Made by a program: the position numbers and the translations under genes. The notes below the pieces were generated by a model. The model saw only the letters and a program-made list of their open reading frames with translations. It ran no database searches and was not told the origin of the DNA. Below are positions 30,942 through 40,631 of a stretch of 64,000 nt of DNA, piece after piece. Position 1 is the first letter of the stretch, and each line of letters starts with the position of its first letter. The DNA comes from Gammaproteobacteria bacterium (lineage in GTDB: Bacteria; Pseudomonadota; Gammaproteobacteria; HK1): NCBI GenBank assembly GCA_021773795.1, contig JAJFJT010000014.1, forward strand, positions 1-64,000. Reading direction: 5' to 3'.

Positions 30942-33104
30942 CTAGGCGTCGACGCGTGAAATACGTACGACCCTGGGCATTCTGTGCACCGCCCGCATGG
31001 TGCGGGCAAGATGCACCCGATCCCTGACCTCGATACTGAAAAGCAGGGAGGAGTGCTGGCCCTCCCGTTCCTGGATATCGACATTATCAATATTGGCATC
31101 GGTAGCCGAGATAGCCGAGGCGACCGAGGCCAGTACACCACGGCGATTTTCTACGTCCACCCGTACATCGACCCGGAATACGCCATCAAGATCCGCGGCC
31201 CACTCGACTTCAATCCAGCGTTCCCGACGGTTCATCAGCTCGCTTAGATTATTGCAGCCCTGGCGATGAATCACGATGCCGCGGCCAGCGCTGGTAAATC
31301 CGAGTATGTCATCACCAGGAATCGGGCGACAACATCTGGCAAAGCTGACAACCATGCCCTCGGTGCCCTTGATGGCCAGTGGTCGGCCATCATCTGTATC
31401 GCTCTCAACCGCTGCATAGCCGGAAAGATCGGTCAACCTGCGCGCCACCAGGGGAGCCATGCGTTCACCCATGCCGATATCCTCGAACAGCGCCTCCAGG
31501 CTGGCGGAGTCGGTTTCTTTCAGCAGCTGATCCAGATGTGCCCGAGGAACCTGCTCGAGTGAACGTGACTGGGTAGCCAGGGCCTGGTCAAGCAATCGCC
31601 TTCCCAATGCACCCGCCTCGTCGACACGCAGGTTTTTCAGGGCGCCACGGATATGGGTTCTAGCCTTGGCGGTCACCACATAGTTGAGCCAATTGGGATG
31701 CGGGGCCCCCCAGGCTGCGGTAACGATCTCCACCGCCTGCCCGGTTTCGAGCACCGCACGCAGGGGCGCATAACGCCGGTCTACCTTGGCGGCGACGCAG
31801 GTATTGCCCACATCGGTATGCACCGCATAGGCAAAATCCACCACCGTCGCACCGCGCGGCAACTCCATAATCTTGCCCGCCGGGGTAAAGACATAAACCT
31901 CGTCCGGGAACAGGTCCACCTTGACGTTCTCGATAAATTCTATGGAGTTACCGGCACCCTTCTGCATTTCGAGCAGCCTGCGCAGCCAATCACGGGCACG
32001 CTTTTGCGCCGCAGAGCTGGCGGTACGCTCATCCTTGTATAGCCAATGGGCCGCGATCCCCGCCTCCGCCACATCGTGCATGTCACGGGTACGGATCTGC
32101 ACTTCCAGCGGTCCTCCATAGGGACCAAAAAGTGCCGTATGCAGGGATTGGTAGCCATTGGCCTTGGGATTGGCGATGTAATCCTTGAACTTGCCCTGAA
32201 TCGGCTTGTAGAGGTTATGCACCACCCCCAGCACCCGGTAGCACTCGTCCGGGGTCTCCACGATGATGCGAAAGGCATGGACATCCATCACCTCGGCAAA
32301 GGGCAAGTGCTTGTCGCGCATCTTTTTATACAGGCTGAATAGATGCTTTTCACGGCCGCTGGTCTCGGCCACCAGCTCTTCCTGACGCAAGCGCCGCTTC
32401 AGGCTGGTCTCGATTTTCTTCACTACCTGCTTGCGATGACCACGCCCCTTCTTCAGCGCTGCCGTGAGCGCCCGCGAACGCTGCGGGTAGAGGGTTGAAA
32501 AACCAAGATCTTCCAGTTCCAGGCGGATGCCATTGAGCCCCAGGCGGTTTGCAATGGGGGCATATATTTCGAGTGTTTCGTGAGCGATCTTGCGGCGCTT
32601 GTCCGGCCGCAGGGCACCCAGGGTACGCATGTTATGCGTACGATCAGCCAGTTTGACCAGAATGACGCGGATGTCGCGGGCCATAGCGAGAAACATTTTG
32701 CGGATGTTTTCCGCCTGCGCCTCGGCACGGCTATCAAAGCGGATCTGGGTCAGCTTGCTAACCCCATCGACCAATTCCGCCACTTCCTCGCCAAATTCCG
32801 CTGCCAGTTCTTCTTTTTCTACTGCAGTGTCTTCGATGACATCGTGAAGCAATGCGGCCTCAATACTTTCCACATCAAGACGCATCTCCACCAGGATGCG
32901 GGCAACCGCCAGGGGATGGGATATATAGGGGGCGCCGGAGACTCGATACTGTCCGGCGTGGGCCTTGGCGCCGTAATGATAAGCACGTCGGATATCCCGA
33001 GCCGCATCTCGGCCCAGGTATTTGCGAGCGGCTTTGCAGAGGTCGCTAAGCTCGAAGAGCAGGCGTGCCTCGGCTGCGATGACGCTCGGTCTAGGTGACA
33101 GCAT
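30942..33104 (-). CDS. spoT: Bifunctional (p)ppGpp synthetase/hydrolase
   Basis: The 720-residue stringent-response enzyme carries, in order, the HD hydrolase domain with HPLAVA and LLHDVIEDT (His87/Asp88), the synthetase domain ([20 protein letters not shown]), a TGS domain ([20 protein letters not shown]) and a C-terminal ACT domain ([20 protein letters not shown]). The intact HD motif and the position rpoZ-spoT-ridA-recG identify SpoT rather than RelA. The ATG at 33104 overlaps the rpoZ end by 14 bp. Confidence 0.96.
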   Translation of the reverse strand: MLSPRPSVIAAEARLLFELSDLCKAARKYLGRDAARDIRRAYHYGAKAHAGQYRVSGAPYISHPLAVARILVEMRLDVESIEAALLHDVIEDTAVEKEELAAEFGEEVAELVDGVSKLTQIRFDSRAEAQAENIRKMFLAMARDIRVILVKLADRTHNMRTLGALRPDKRRKIAHETLEIYAPIANRLGLNGIRLELEDLGFSTLYPQRSRALTAALKKGRGHRKQVVKKIETSLKRRLRQEELVAETSGREKHLFSLYKKMRDKHLPFAEVMDVHAFRIIVETPDECYRVLGVVHNLYKPIQGKFKDYIANPKANGYQSLHTALFGPYGGPLEVQIRTRDMHDVAEAGIAAHWLYKDERTASSAAQKRARDWLRRLLEMQKGAGNSIEFIENVKVDLFPDEVYVFTPAGKIMELPRGATVVDFAYAVHTDVGNTCVAAKVDRRYAPLRAVLETGQAVEIVTAAWGAPHPNWLNYVVTAKARTHIRGALKNLRVDEAGALGRRLLDQALATQSRSLEQVPRAHLDQLLKETDSASLEALFEDIGMGERMAPLVARRLTDLSGYAAVESDTDDGRPLAIKGTEGMVVSFARCCRPIPGDDILGFTSAGRGIVIHRQGCNNLSELMNRRERWIEVEWAADLDGVFRVDVRVDVENRRGVLASVASAISATDANIDNVDIQEREGQHSSLLFSIEVRDRVHLARTMRAVHRMPRVVRISRVDA

Positions 33105-33375
33105 CCGAGGCAGGAACTATGGCAGCCTCGGTATTTTCGGCTTCTTCGTCAGTGGGATCGTCTTCGACCTCGATGAAGATCTGCTCTACGGATTCAGCAT
33201 CCACCAGGCCTTCCGCGATCTCGCGTAACGCGATAACCGTTGGCTTATCGTTCTCTTCATCCACCAACACCTCAGCGCCATTGGCAATCTGGCGCGCGCG
33301 TTTGGCGGCGACCAAAACCAGGTCAAAACGGTTATCGATGTTATCCAGACAATCTTCTATTGTGACCCGAGCCAT
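33091..33375 (-). CDS. rpoZ: RNA polymerase omega subunit
   Basis: The 94-residue subunit helps assemble RNA polymerase. The start [20 protein letters not shown] and the helix [13 protein letters not shown] are conserved through the family, and the C-terminus is acidic and variable. It is encoded between gmk and spoT in the usual order, overlapping spoT. Confidence 0.97.
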   Translation of the reverse strand: MARVTIEDCLDNIDNRFDLVLVAAKRARQIANGAEVLVDEENDKPTVIALREIAEGLVDAESVEQIFIEVEDDPTDEEAENTEAAIVPASDAVT

Positions 33376-33474
33376 GGGGCTCCTCCTGATAATCGCGTAC
33401 GGCGGCGAGGGGCCTGTACATGAAGGCGCCCGCGCAAAAGCCTGTTTTTGAACCGAGCCATTCTACGTTAGTGC

Positions 33475-34122
33475 TCACACTGTTTCCAGAAGTCCCTTTA
33501 ATAAATTGCTGCAGGCGGCCAACTGAAATTCCTGCCGTACCCGGCGTCCCCGGATGACAGCCAGCAAATCCTTCAAGGCACACTCAAAATCATCGTTGAT
33601 CACGAGATAATCAAAATCGCCATAATGCGACATTTCAGCCACCGCCCCCGCCATCCTGCGTGCCACCACCTGTTCAGAGTCCTGACCACGGGTACGCAAG
33701 CGGGTTTCCAGCACCGCTTGGCTGGGCGGGAGGATCATGATGCGCACGCTCTCGGCTAGTTGAGTGTGTACCTGCTGCGCCCCCTGCCAATCTATTTCAA
33801 GGATCACATCCAGTGCCTCATCCAGGCGCTCAAGCACCCATTGCCGCGAGGTCCCGTAATGATGGTCAAAGACCTCGGCATGCTCCAGAAAGGCGCCATC
33901 ATCCAGCATCCGCTGAAAATCCAGCTCACCGATGAAATGATAATCCGTGCCCTCACGCTCGCCGGCGCGTGGCGCGCGAGTAGTATGTGAGACCGAGACC
34001 ACCAGATTTTCAGCTTCACGCTCAAGGGCGCGGACCAGGCTGGTCTTGCCCGCCCCCGAGGGTGCGCTAATCACATACAAAGTTCCCCGCGGACCCTGCC
34101 CGCTTGCCTTCAGATTATTCAT
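33475..34122 (-). CDS. gmk: Guanylate kinase
   Basis: The enzyme phosphorylates GMP to GDP. With the ATG at 34122 the product has 215 residues; a TTG at 34158 would add 12 non-conserved residues and overlap yicC, so I prefer the shorter form. The P-loop ISAPSGAGKTSLVRAL lies near the start, VSHTTRAPRAGEREGTDYHF contains the GMP-binding residues and VILEIDWQGAQQV follows. It forms the gmk-rpoZ-spoT order. Confidence 0.95.
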   Translation of the reverse strand: MNNLKASGQGPRGTLYVISAPSGAGKTSLVRALEREAENLVVSVSHTTRAPRAGEREGTDYHFIGELDFQRMLDDGAFLEHAEVFDHHYGTSRQWVLERLDEALDVILEIDWQGAQQVHTQLAESVRIMILPPSQAVLETRLRTRGQDSEQVVARRMAGAVAEMSHYGDFDYLVINDDFECALKDLLAVIRGRRVRQEFQLAACSNLLKGLLETV

Positions 34123-34150
34123 TGTTGCGTCCACACCCCTGTCCCACTCG

Positions 34151-35017
34151 CTATTCAATATTCTGGATCTGTTCCCGCATCTGCTCGATGAGCACCTTGA
34201 GGTCCACCGCCGCCTGAGTCATTTTCAAGTCGCAGGATTTGGACCCCAGCGTATTAGCCTCGCGGTTGAGTTCCTGCATAAAAAAGTCCAGACGCCGGCC
34301 CACGGGCTTGTGTTGCCCCAACATCTTCTCCACCTCAACCACATGTGCCTGCAGACGATCCAGCTCTTCCGCCACGTCGGCCTTGCCGGCAAGCAACACC
34401 ACTTCCTGTTCCACTCGCCCGGCATCCAGCTCTGCGATGAGGCCGGTGAGTTTTTCCTCCAAGCGGGTTCGCAACTGGGCAATCAGCTCAGGATAGTGCG
34501 TACGGATCTCATCCACGATAGCGAGAATCTTGCCGCAACGGCTGCGCAGCATCTGCTCAATTTTTTTGCCCTCACACGCCCGCGCCGCACGTAAATCATC
34601 CAGACCCACGGCCAAGGCATCCAGCACCGCCTTGTGAACCATCCCGGGATCCGGTGGCCGAGCACTCACCACCCCGGGCCAACGCATAATGTCCATGGAG
34701 TTGATGCGTGCCGGATCGTATAGCAGACCATCAATTTCGCGGCTGATGCGCGCCAGTTCCCGGGCCAGCCCCAAGTCAGCGTCCAGACCGCCCTCCTGAC
34801 CTGTAGCCGCGCGGAAGCGCAAACTGCACTCTACCTTGCCTCGCTGCAGGCGCTTGCCCACCGCCGCGCGCACCTCGGCCTCCAGAGAACGAAATTCCTC
34901 CGGCATCCGCACCGACAGATCGAGATAGCGGGCATTAAGCGCACGCAGCTCCCACACTGCGCTACCCCAGTCTCCCTGTGCTTCCTCCCGCGCAAAGGCG
35001 GTCATACTCTGAATCAT
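34151..35017 (-). CDS. yicC: YicC/YloC-family endoribonuclease
   Basis: The 288-residue protein starts MIQSMTAFAREEAQGDWGSA and has the central RALNARYLDLSVRMPEEFR segment plus the C-terminal RRLDFFMQELNREANTLGSK, both strongly conserved. Family members have been described as endoribonucleases involved in small-RNA turnover. It heads the minus-strand run yicC-gmk-rpoZ-spoT-ridA-recG and is divergent from rph, with 229 bp of promoter space. Confidence 0.94.
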   Translation of the reverse strand: MIQSMTAFAREEAQGDWGSAVWELRALNARYLDLSVRMPEEFRSLEAEVRAAVGKRLQRGKVECSLRFRAATGQEGGLDADLGLARELARISREIDGLLYDPARINSMDIMRWPGVVSARPPDPGMVHKAVLDALAVGLDDLRAARACEGKKIEQMLRSRCGKILAIVDEIRTHYPELIAQLRTRLEEKLTGLIAELDAGRVEQEVVLLAGKADVAEELDRLQAHVVEVEKMLGQHKPVGRRLDFFMQELNREANTLGSKSCDLKMTQAAVDLKVLIEQMREQIQNIE

Positions 35018-35246
35018 GTTAACGCCTGTTTACGGCTAAAGGACACCCTAAAGGGTTGCTCTAAAAAAAGAAGGGCAAAAGATAACATTTCCGACCGCCC
35101 CTGTGCGGGCCAGTGCCACAGCAGAGATCTGCCTGACACTCTGCCACAGGGTATACTTGGCGGTTCAGTATTGAAGCTTGGCGGTGAGCGATTGTCATCG
35201 TTCATGGCCTCCTGCTACTGCCCTTTAACCATGGAGATAGTCCCAG

Positions 35247-35984
35247 ATGCGCCCCAGTAACCGAGCCGCCGACGAACTACGTTCCGTCCGCTTTCAGCGT
35301 TGTTTCACCAATCATCCCGCAGGCTCGGTATTGGCCGTGTTTGGCAACACCCGGGTGCTTTGCACCGCCAGTGTAGAGTCGGGCGTACCCCGGTTCCTGC
35401 GAGGCAAGGGAGAAGGCTGGGTGACCGCCGAATACGGCATGTTGCCCGGCGCCACCCATCAGCGCTGTCAGCGCGAAGCCGCAAGAGGCAAACAGGGTGG
35501 GCGTACGCTGGAGATCCAGCGCCTTATTGGACGCTCTCTGCGTGCCATCGTGGATCGGCGTGCCCTTGGAGATCGCACCATTGTCATGGACTGTGACGTA
35601 CTTCAGGCGGACGGCGGCACCCGCACCGCCGCCATTTCGGGCGCCTATGTGGCCCTGGTCGATGCCATTAATCAGCTGATTGCTGATAATGCCCTGGCCC
35701 AGAGCCCGCTGCATGGCCAACTCGCTGCTATTTCCGTAGGCATCCATGAAGGGCAACCGGTGCTGGATCTTGATTACGCCGAGGACAGTACCGCCGAAAC
35801 CGATATGAATGTAGTGATGAACGGCGCCGGTGGCTTCATCGAACTCCAGGGTACTGCCGAGGGACACGCCTTTCGCAGCGACGAGCTGGAGCAAATGCTG
35901 GCACTGGCCCGCAAGGGTGTCAGCGAACTGCTGGCGCTACAGCAGCAGGCCCTGGACACAACCCCCGGCGGCGACGCACCGTGA
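35247..35984 (+). CDS. rph: Ribonuclease PH
   Basis: The 245-residue phosphorolytic exoribonuclease trims tRNA 3' ends. Family segments are clear: [51 protein letters not shown] and [20 protein letters not shown]. Length is normal and no frameshift is seen, unlike the well-known E. coli K-12 allele. rdgB begins within its stop. Confidence 0.97.
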   Translation: MRPSNRAADELRSVRFQRCFTNHPAGSVLAVFGNTRVLCTASVESGVPRFLRGKGEGWVTAEYGMLPGATHQRCQREAARGKQGGRTLEIQRLIGRSLRAIVDRRALGDRTIVMDCDVLQADGGTRTAAISGAYVALVDAINQLIADNALAQSPLHGQLAAISVGIHEGQPVLDLDYAEDSTAETDMNVVMNGAGGFIELQGTAEGHAFRSDELEQMLALARKGVSELLALQQQALDTTPGGDAP

Positions 35985-36577
35985 AACCGGAACGGGTGGT
36001 ATTGGCTACCGGGAATCCGGGGAAAATCCGTGAGCTAAGGCAGTTGCTTGAGGGCGTGGGTATCGAGGCGCTTCCCCAGGCCCACTTTAATATTGAAGGG
36101 GCGGAAGAAACCGGACTCAGTTTCGTGGAAAATTCCATCCAGAAGGCACGCCACGTGGCCAGTCTCACCGGCCTGCCCGCCATAGCCGATGATTCTGGCC
36201 TGGCGGTAGATGCCCTCGGCGGAGCTCCGGGAATTTACTCGGCACGCTATGCCGGGGCCGGGGCGAGTGACGCGGAAAACCTGGATAAGTTGTTACTGGA
36301 TTTGCAGGGAATAGCCGACGAACAGCGCGGCGCCCGCTTTGTCGCCGTCATCGTTTACCTGGCAAGCGCCACCGATCCCCTGCCGCGCATCTATCAGGGT
36401 ATCTGGGAGGGCCGTATCCTCACCGAGGCCCATGGCAAAAATGGTTTTGGCTACGATCCTGTCTTTTTTGTCCCGGACCAGGGCGTTGCCTCCGCCGAGC
36501 TGTCGCCTGCAGCCAAGAATGCCATCAGCCATCGGGGCCTGGCCATGCGTGGGCTCCGCGCCTGGCTGGCGAATTGA
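35981..36577 (+). CDS. rdgB: Non-canonical purine NTP pyrophosphatase (RdgB/HAM1)
   Basis: The 198-residue enzyme hydrolyses dITP, XTP and ITP to keep them out of nucleic acids. The start [19 protein letters not shown], the metal-site stretch [20 protein letters not shown] and [11 protein letters not shown] are family signatures. The GTG at 35981 overlaps the rph stop (GTGA), so translation is coupled. Confidence 0.96.
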   Translation: MKPERVVLATGNPGKIRELRQLLEGVGIEALPQAHFNIEGAEETGLSFVENSIQKARHVASLTGLPAIADDSGLAVDALGGAPGIYSARYAGAGASDAENLDKLLLDLQGIADEQRGARFVAVIVYLASATDPLPRIYQGIWEGRILTEAHGKNGFGYDPVFFVPDQGVASAELSPAAKNAISHRGLAMRGLRAWLAN

Positions 36578-36595
36578 TGCGGGCATCCCATCCTG

Positions 36596-37762
36596 GTGCT
36601 TGAGCCCGTACGGCCCCTCGGGCTCTACATCCACATTCCATGGTGCCTGAGCAAGTGTCCCTACTGCGACTTCAACTCCCATGCAGTCAGCGACGGTATT
36701 CCCGAGGCACGTTATGTCGATGCCTTGTTGGAGGATCTCGACGGTGAACGAGAAGCCGTATCCGGGCGGATTATCAGCAGTATTTTTCTCGGCGGCGGCA
36801 CCCCGAGTTTGTTTTCAGCCGCAGCCCTGGAACGCCTGTTAACGGGGATTCGTAGCCGTTGTATCCTCAGTGCTGATACAGAAATCACCCTGGAGGCCAA
36901 CCCCGCCAGTGTTGATGCGGGACACCTCAGGGAGATCCGTGCCACGGGCATCAACCGCCTATCCATTGGCATTCAAAGCCTCGACGACGAGGCCCTGAAA
37001 AAACTGGGGCGTGTTCACACTGCTGAACAGGCCTGTAACACCGTGGCCGCCGCCAGAGATGCCGGCTTCGATAATCTCAACATCGACTTCATGTATGGCC
37101 TGCCGGGCCAAAGCCCCGAACAGGCTGTTGCCGACGTAGAAGCGGGCATTGCCTTGCAAAGCACCCACTTCTCTCACTACCAGCTAACCCTGGAACCAGG
37201 CACCCCGTTTTTTCGCTCGCCGCCACCTGACCTTGCCGATGGTGAGCGACTACACGCTATGGAGACCCCCTGCCAGGAAAAACTGGACACTGCGGGCTTC
37301 CAACACTACGAAATTTCCGCCTACCAACGCGACAATAAAGCCTGTGCCCATAACCTGAACTATTGGCGCTACGGCGACTACCTGGGGATCGGAGCCGGGG
37401 CCCACGGCAAACTAAATACCCAAAGTCCGTGGAAAATTGTCCGCAGCATCCGCCACCGTAGCCCACAGCGTTATATGGATGGATTGGAAAATGGGAATTT
37501 TAGTACGCGCGACTGGCAACTCACGACAGATGAGGCTATTTCGGAATTTCTACTTAACGCCCTGCGCCTGCGCGATGGCTTTGACGCCGAGACATTTCAA
37601 AGCACCACCGGCTGTCAGCTAAGCGCCATCGCACCCGCCCTGCAATCGGCTCGGGAGCAAGGCCTTCTAGAGGAACATGGCAAACAAATTTGTGCCAGCA
37701 AGCTAGGGTGGCGTTTTCTCGACGAACTCATCACCCGCTTGATGCCTGAGCCCGAATCCTAG
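36596..37762 (+). CDS. hemW: Radical SAM heme chaperone HemW
   Basis: The 388-residue protein has the radical SAM motif CLSKCPYCDF (CxxxCxxC, about 17-26), FLGGGTPSLF, ANPASVDAGHLREI and SIGIQSLDDEALKKLGRVH; the HemW-type C-terminal domain includes HNLNYWRYGDYLGIGAGAHG. HemW delivers heme to respiratory enzymes and is distinct from the oxygen-independent coproporphyrinogen oxidase HemN. It starts with GTG at 36596, 18 bp after rdgB. rph-rdgB-hemW form one unit. Confidence 0.93.
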   Translation: MLEPVRPLGLYIHIPWCLSKCPYCDFNSHAVSDGIPEARYVDALLEDLDGEREAVSGRIISSIFLGGGTPSLFSAAALERLLTGIRSRCILSADTEITLEANPASVDAGHLREIRATGINRLSIGIQSLDDEALKKLGRVHTAEQACNTVAAARDAGFDNLNIDFMYGLPGQSPEQAVADVEAGIALQSTHFSHYQLTLEPGTPFFRSPPPDLADGERLHAMETPCQEKLDTAGFQHYEISAYQRDNKACAHNLNYWRYGDYLGIGAGAHGKLNTQSPWKIVRSIRHRSPQRYMDGLENGNFSTRDWQLTTDEAISEFLLNALRLRDGFDAETFQSTTGCQLSAIAPALQSAREQGLLEEHGKQICASKLGWRFLDELITRLMPEPES

Positions 37763-37804
37763 CCAGGAAGGCGGGTGCTATACTCCCGCCAGCGGTTGAC
37801 ATAA

Positions 37805-37820
37805 GGGCACCTCTAAACAA
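37805..37820 (+). repeat. Solitary end of the MITE-like element
   Basis: GGGCACCTCTAAACAA is a good match to the terminal inverted repeat of the ~140-bp elements at 11481, 25930, 38331 and 42325, but no body or second end follows. It is best explained as a remnant left by deletion, or a chance match. It lies 26 bp before the start codon of the next gene. Confidence 0.45.
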
Positions 37821-37845
37821 AACGTAATTGGGGAAGGAACGCATC

Positions 37846-38325
37846 ATGAAGTGGATACTACTCGCCGTATTCATCTCCCTGTCGAGCGTGGCAAATGCCC
37901 GCATGTATCAATGGATTGATGCCCATAGTGGCACCCCACAACTCTCTGGTGGACCACCCGTTTGGTACCGCAGCACCAGTCCTGGCCCTCGTGTCGTGGT
38001 CTTTGAGGATGGACGGCTGCTGGACGACACGGAACTCAAGGTCTCGCCGGAACGACGCAAGGCCCTGCGCGAAGCGGCCTATCGGGAGTATGACGAGCGC
38101 AAGCAACTCGGTGAATTAAAGCGCCTGGAACAGCTAGCCCGACGCGAAGAGTCGCTGCGCCGGCGGGCAGCACTAGCTGAAAAGGGTGCAGAAGAGGCCA
38201 AAACCGAGGATAAAACTGAAGAAACACCAGAAAATCTCGATCAGGCCACCATCGACCGCCTGAAGGCCCTTATCTCAAGCTTTGACAAGCAAAACACCGG
38301 TACACCCCCACCCGCCAGCAAATAG
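37846..38325 (+). CDS. Small exported protein with DUF4124-like start, coiled-coil
   Basis: The 159-residue product has a signal peptide (MKWILLAVFISLSSVANA) directly followed by RMYQWIDAHSGTPQLSGGPP, like the DUF4124 beginning. A long charged helix follows (KALREAAYREYDERKQLGEL onward), probably a coiled coil, and then a Glu/Thr-rich tail. GGGGAAGGAAC precedes the ATG at 37846. The function is unknown; it is likely periplasmic. Confidence 0.65.
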   Translation: MKWILLAVFISLSSVANARMYQWIDAHSGTPQLSGGPPVWYRSTSPGPRVVVFEDGRLLDDTELKVSPERRKALREAAYREYDERKQLGELKRLEQLARREESLRRRAALAEKGAEEAKTEDKTEETPENLDQATIDRLKALISSFDKQNTGTPPPASK

Positions 38326-38330
38326 ACGAA

Positions 38331-38464
38331 GAGCCACACTAAAAATACACTATCGTCGCAATACTGCGTTTCTCGCAAAAAAGTTCGCTCACCTATCAAA
38401 CATAGGCTGCGCTCAACTTTTTTAACATGCCTTGTCTTGCATGGATAGTGTATTTCTAGAGCCA
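38331..38464 (-). repeat. MITE-like element, copy C
   Basis: This ~134-bp copy lies just after the DUF4124-like gene. Its ends AAAATACACTATC and GATAGTGTATTTCTAGAG are better matched to each other than in other copies, and the core has CCTATCAAACATAGG and AACTTTTTT. The terminal GGGCACC has drifted to GAGCCAC. Orientation is as in copy B. Confidence 0.8.
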
Positions 38465-38473
38465 CTCGAAGGC

Positions 38474-39892
38474 CTAACTGCTCAGGAAAAAACTGATAAA
38501 GCGCTCCAACAGGGTTTTCTCCCGAGTTTCGATAAAGGAACGCAGTGCCAACAGCCCCTTGTTGCCCGGCTCCACCTGCAGGCCAAGCGTTATATAGGAA
38601 CGTGCCTTGGTGTAGTTTTTAGCTGAAAAGGCCTTTTCAGCCAGAATGACATAGCGCTCCGCAATCGTGGAAAAACCCTGTTTTGCCAGCGTGTTCTCCG
38701 GATCGAGCGCCAATAATCGACTGTAATAATAATGCGCATTATCGGCCGGCGGTGTGGTCAGATGGTCCTTCTCGAAGCTGGTTTTTGCTAACCACTCCAG
38801 CGCCTTAATCGCCTCATCGCGACGCACATCGGGACTTGCCGTTTGAACCGGGTCAGGCGATACAGCAGGCTTGGCCTCTGGCACCGGCCGATAGCCCGGC
38901 ACGCCTGTTCGGGACGCAGAACTGAAGCTCGGCACCCGGGTAATTTCAAGATAAACGTAGAGACTGAGGGCCCCGGAGGCCATAAGAAAGATAGCAGCTA
39001 GTGCCCCCCAAAGCAGGTGCTTACGCTGTAACGCTCCCCCACCCGCCGCGCGCCGTTGTACCGTTGATGCAGTTTCTGAATCCGGACCCACACCCGTCTT
39101 TAGCCGCAGCTTTTGCACATAGCTAATCAGCGCGTCGGTATCGGCAAACCGCTCCTCCCGATCCTTGGCCATCATGAGGTCAAGCAATTCCTGATAGGCG
39201 GTGAAAGGCCTGGGAAACTTAGGTAAGGGGGCCTGCAGATGCTGCATGATGATCTTGACGGCAGAATCACCCTCATAGGGCCGGGAGCCCACTAGCATCT
39301 CGTAAAAGATAACCCCCAAGGCATAGATGTCGGTGCGACCGTCCACCTGCATGCCCTCTGCCTGCTCCGGGCTCATATACACCGGACTGCCAAGGATCGT
39401 CCCGGTAGAGGTCAATTCAGCATCAAATTTGAGGCGCTTGGCAATGCCGAAATCACTGAGCATGGGAGTGCCATCTTCCCGATAGAGGATATTCGCAGGC
39501 TTGACGTCGCGGTGGATAATACCTTCCTTGTGAGCCAGCCCCAGTGCCTCGGCCACCTTCTCCACCACCTCCAGCGCCTCGCCCGGATGCATGCCATCAC
39601 GGATTCTATCTTTGAGATCACCGCCCTCCAGGTACTCCATAGAGATATAGAGGACGCCATCGGCGTTGCCGATATCGTAGATGGTGACAATGTGGGGGTG
39701 GCGCAGCGAGGCTACGATTCGTGCCTCATTAAGGAAACGCTCGATGAACTCTTCACGGGCGGCACCTTCCTCGCCCGCATTCATGGTCTTGAGCACGACC
39801 GCCCGCGCCAGGGATTCCTGGGTCGCCAGATAAGCGGTGCCCATGCCCCCACGGCCAATGGTGCGGATAATCTTGAATCCCTCGACTTCCAT
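38474..39892 (-). CDS. Hanks-type serine/threonine protein kinase with one membrane helix
   Basis: The 472-residue protein has an N-terminal kinase: glycine loop GRGGMGTAYLA (14-24), VVLKTMN with the ATP lysine, catalytic HRDVKPANIL, DFGIAKR and SPVYMSPEQAEG. A helix (LLWGALAAIFLMASGALSLY, about 293-312) anchors it, and the outer part has TPR-like helices (NTLAKQGFSTIAERYVILAE) rather than PASTA repeats. It is the only gene of its transcription unit seen; the substrate is unknown. The neighbouring PilZ gene is on the same strand. Confidence 0.9.
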   Translation of the reverse strand: MEVEGFKIIRTIGRGGMGTAYLATQESLARAVVLKTMNAGEEGAAREEFIERFLNEARIVASLRHPHIVTIYDIGNADGVLYISMEYLEGGDLKDRIRDGMHPGEALEVVEKVAEALGLAHKEGIIHRDVKPANILYREDGTPMLSDFGIAKRLKFDAELTSTGTILGSPVYMSPEQAEGMQVDGRTDIYALGVIFYEMLVGSRPYEGDSAVKIIMQHLQAPLPKFPRPFTAYQELLDLMMAKDREERFADTDALISYVQKLRLKTGVGPDSETASTVQRRAAGGGALQRKHLLWGALAAIFLMASGALSLYVYLEITRVPSFSSASRTGVPGYRPVPEAKPAVSPDPVQTASPDVRRDEAIKALEWLAKTSFEKDHLTTPPADNAHYYYSRLLALDPENTLAKQGFSTIAERYVILAEKAFSAKNYTKARSYITLGLQVEPGNKGLLALRSFIETREKTLLERFISFFLSS

Positions 39893-39952
39893 CTGAGTTT
39901 AAATCGACTCCCTTTTTAAGCGCCCACAAGCCTCGCCGTTATAAACGGCACT

Positions 39953-39992
39953 CTAGGAGCCTGTCAGATTTAGGACTGCCCTGCTGCGGAAA
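39953..39992 (+). repeat. 3'-end repeat, copy 2 (intergenic)
   Basis: CTAGGAGCCTGTCAGATTTA, then GGACTGCCCTGCTGCGGAAA, matches the copies at 20750, 40080 and 54849. It lies in the roughly 200 bp between the PilZ gene and the kinase gene, whose 5' side it occupies. About 90 bp further on there is a second copy. Confidence 0.75.
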
Positions 39993-40079
39993 AGCCCGGG
40001 GAAGCCCAGATCAAATACTGGTGGATTATGCCGGTTAAATGATGGTCAGAGCAGGGCCACCGTAGTGCGCGCTAGCAGC

Positions 40080-40121
40080 CCAGGAGTCTGTGGTACTTAG
40101 GACTGCTCTGATGCAGGAAAG
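40080..40121 (+). repeat. 3'-end repeat, copy 3 (contains PilZ gene C-terminus)
   Basis: CAGGAGTCTGTGGTACTTAG, then GACTGCTCTGATGCAGGAAA, matches the family. Read on the minus strand its right part encodes the last residues FPASEQS and the TAA stop of the PilZ gene, so the repeat forms the gene's end. A partial copy (TAGGAGTCTGTAAAC) lies at 40601-40615 upstream of fhs. Confidence 0.75.
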
Positions 40122-40486
40122 CACATACACTCCTCAATAAAGGCCTCCAGGCACTCGTAGCCATCCTCGATAAACTCGTTGAACAGAAATCCCAGCTGGA
40201 ATCCCGCACCACGCTTCACGGTAGCATGGACCAACCGGCAGTCGATGACGATGTCGGCCGGCTTCTGCCACAGGAAAGGCAGCTTGAGTTGCAGCAAAAA
40301 GGTATCCCCCACCGGCCAGGCTGGTTCGCCCACAATGCGGCGCGCACTCTCACGATCACAAACTATCTGAAGCCCGGTGCGAGACAGATTAACGATGCTC
40401 ACCGTCAGTACATGGCCCGCCGGGTCGCGCACACCGGCGGCAAATTGAGTATCAATTCGGGGATAGTCCCGACGATTCTGGTCCAT
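40097..40486 (-). CDS. PilZ-domain protein
   Basis: The 129-residue protein starts MDQNRRDYPRIDTQFAAGV, where RRxxxR is the c-di-GMP-binding arginine motif (seen as RRDYPR), and SIVNLSRTGLQI follows as the (D/N)xSxxG motif. It likely senses c-di-GMP. The ATG at 40486 has GAGGA 8 nt upstream. The last seven residues (FPASEQS) are encoded by a dispersed repeat, so the C-terminus may differ from relatives. Confidence 0.82.
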   Translation of the reverse strand: MDQNRRDYPRIDTQFAAGVRDPAGHVLTVSIVNLSRTGLQIVCDRESARRIVGEPAWPVGDTFLLQLKLPFLWQKPADIVIDCRLVHATVKRGAGFQLGFLFNEFIEDGYECLEAFIEECMCFPASEQS

Positions 40487-40631
40487 AACCTTAATCCTCA
40501 CTGCAACGCGATCTGCGTTTGGCCGTGACTTTTAGCCCATCAACATATTGTATCGTCCGACATCGTAATATATTGAATGGTGAAAGTACGTGTTGCTGGA
40601 TAGGAGTCTGTAAACAACTTACGATCAGCCG

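Noticed and set aside
35055-35070. TTGCTCTAAAAAAAG as another end of the MITE-like element
   Set aside because: The match is limited to an A-rich stretch, and neither the GGGCACC start nor any body sequence follows.
35014-35205. 63-codon minus-strand frame between yicC and rph
   Set aside because: It overlaps the yicC start and occupies the divergent promoter region; the product has no domain or ribosome site.
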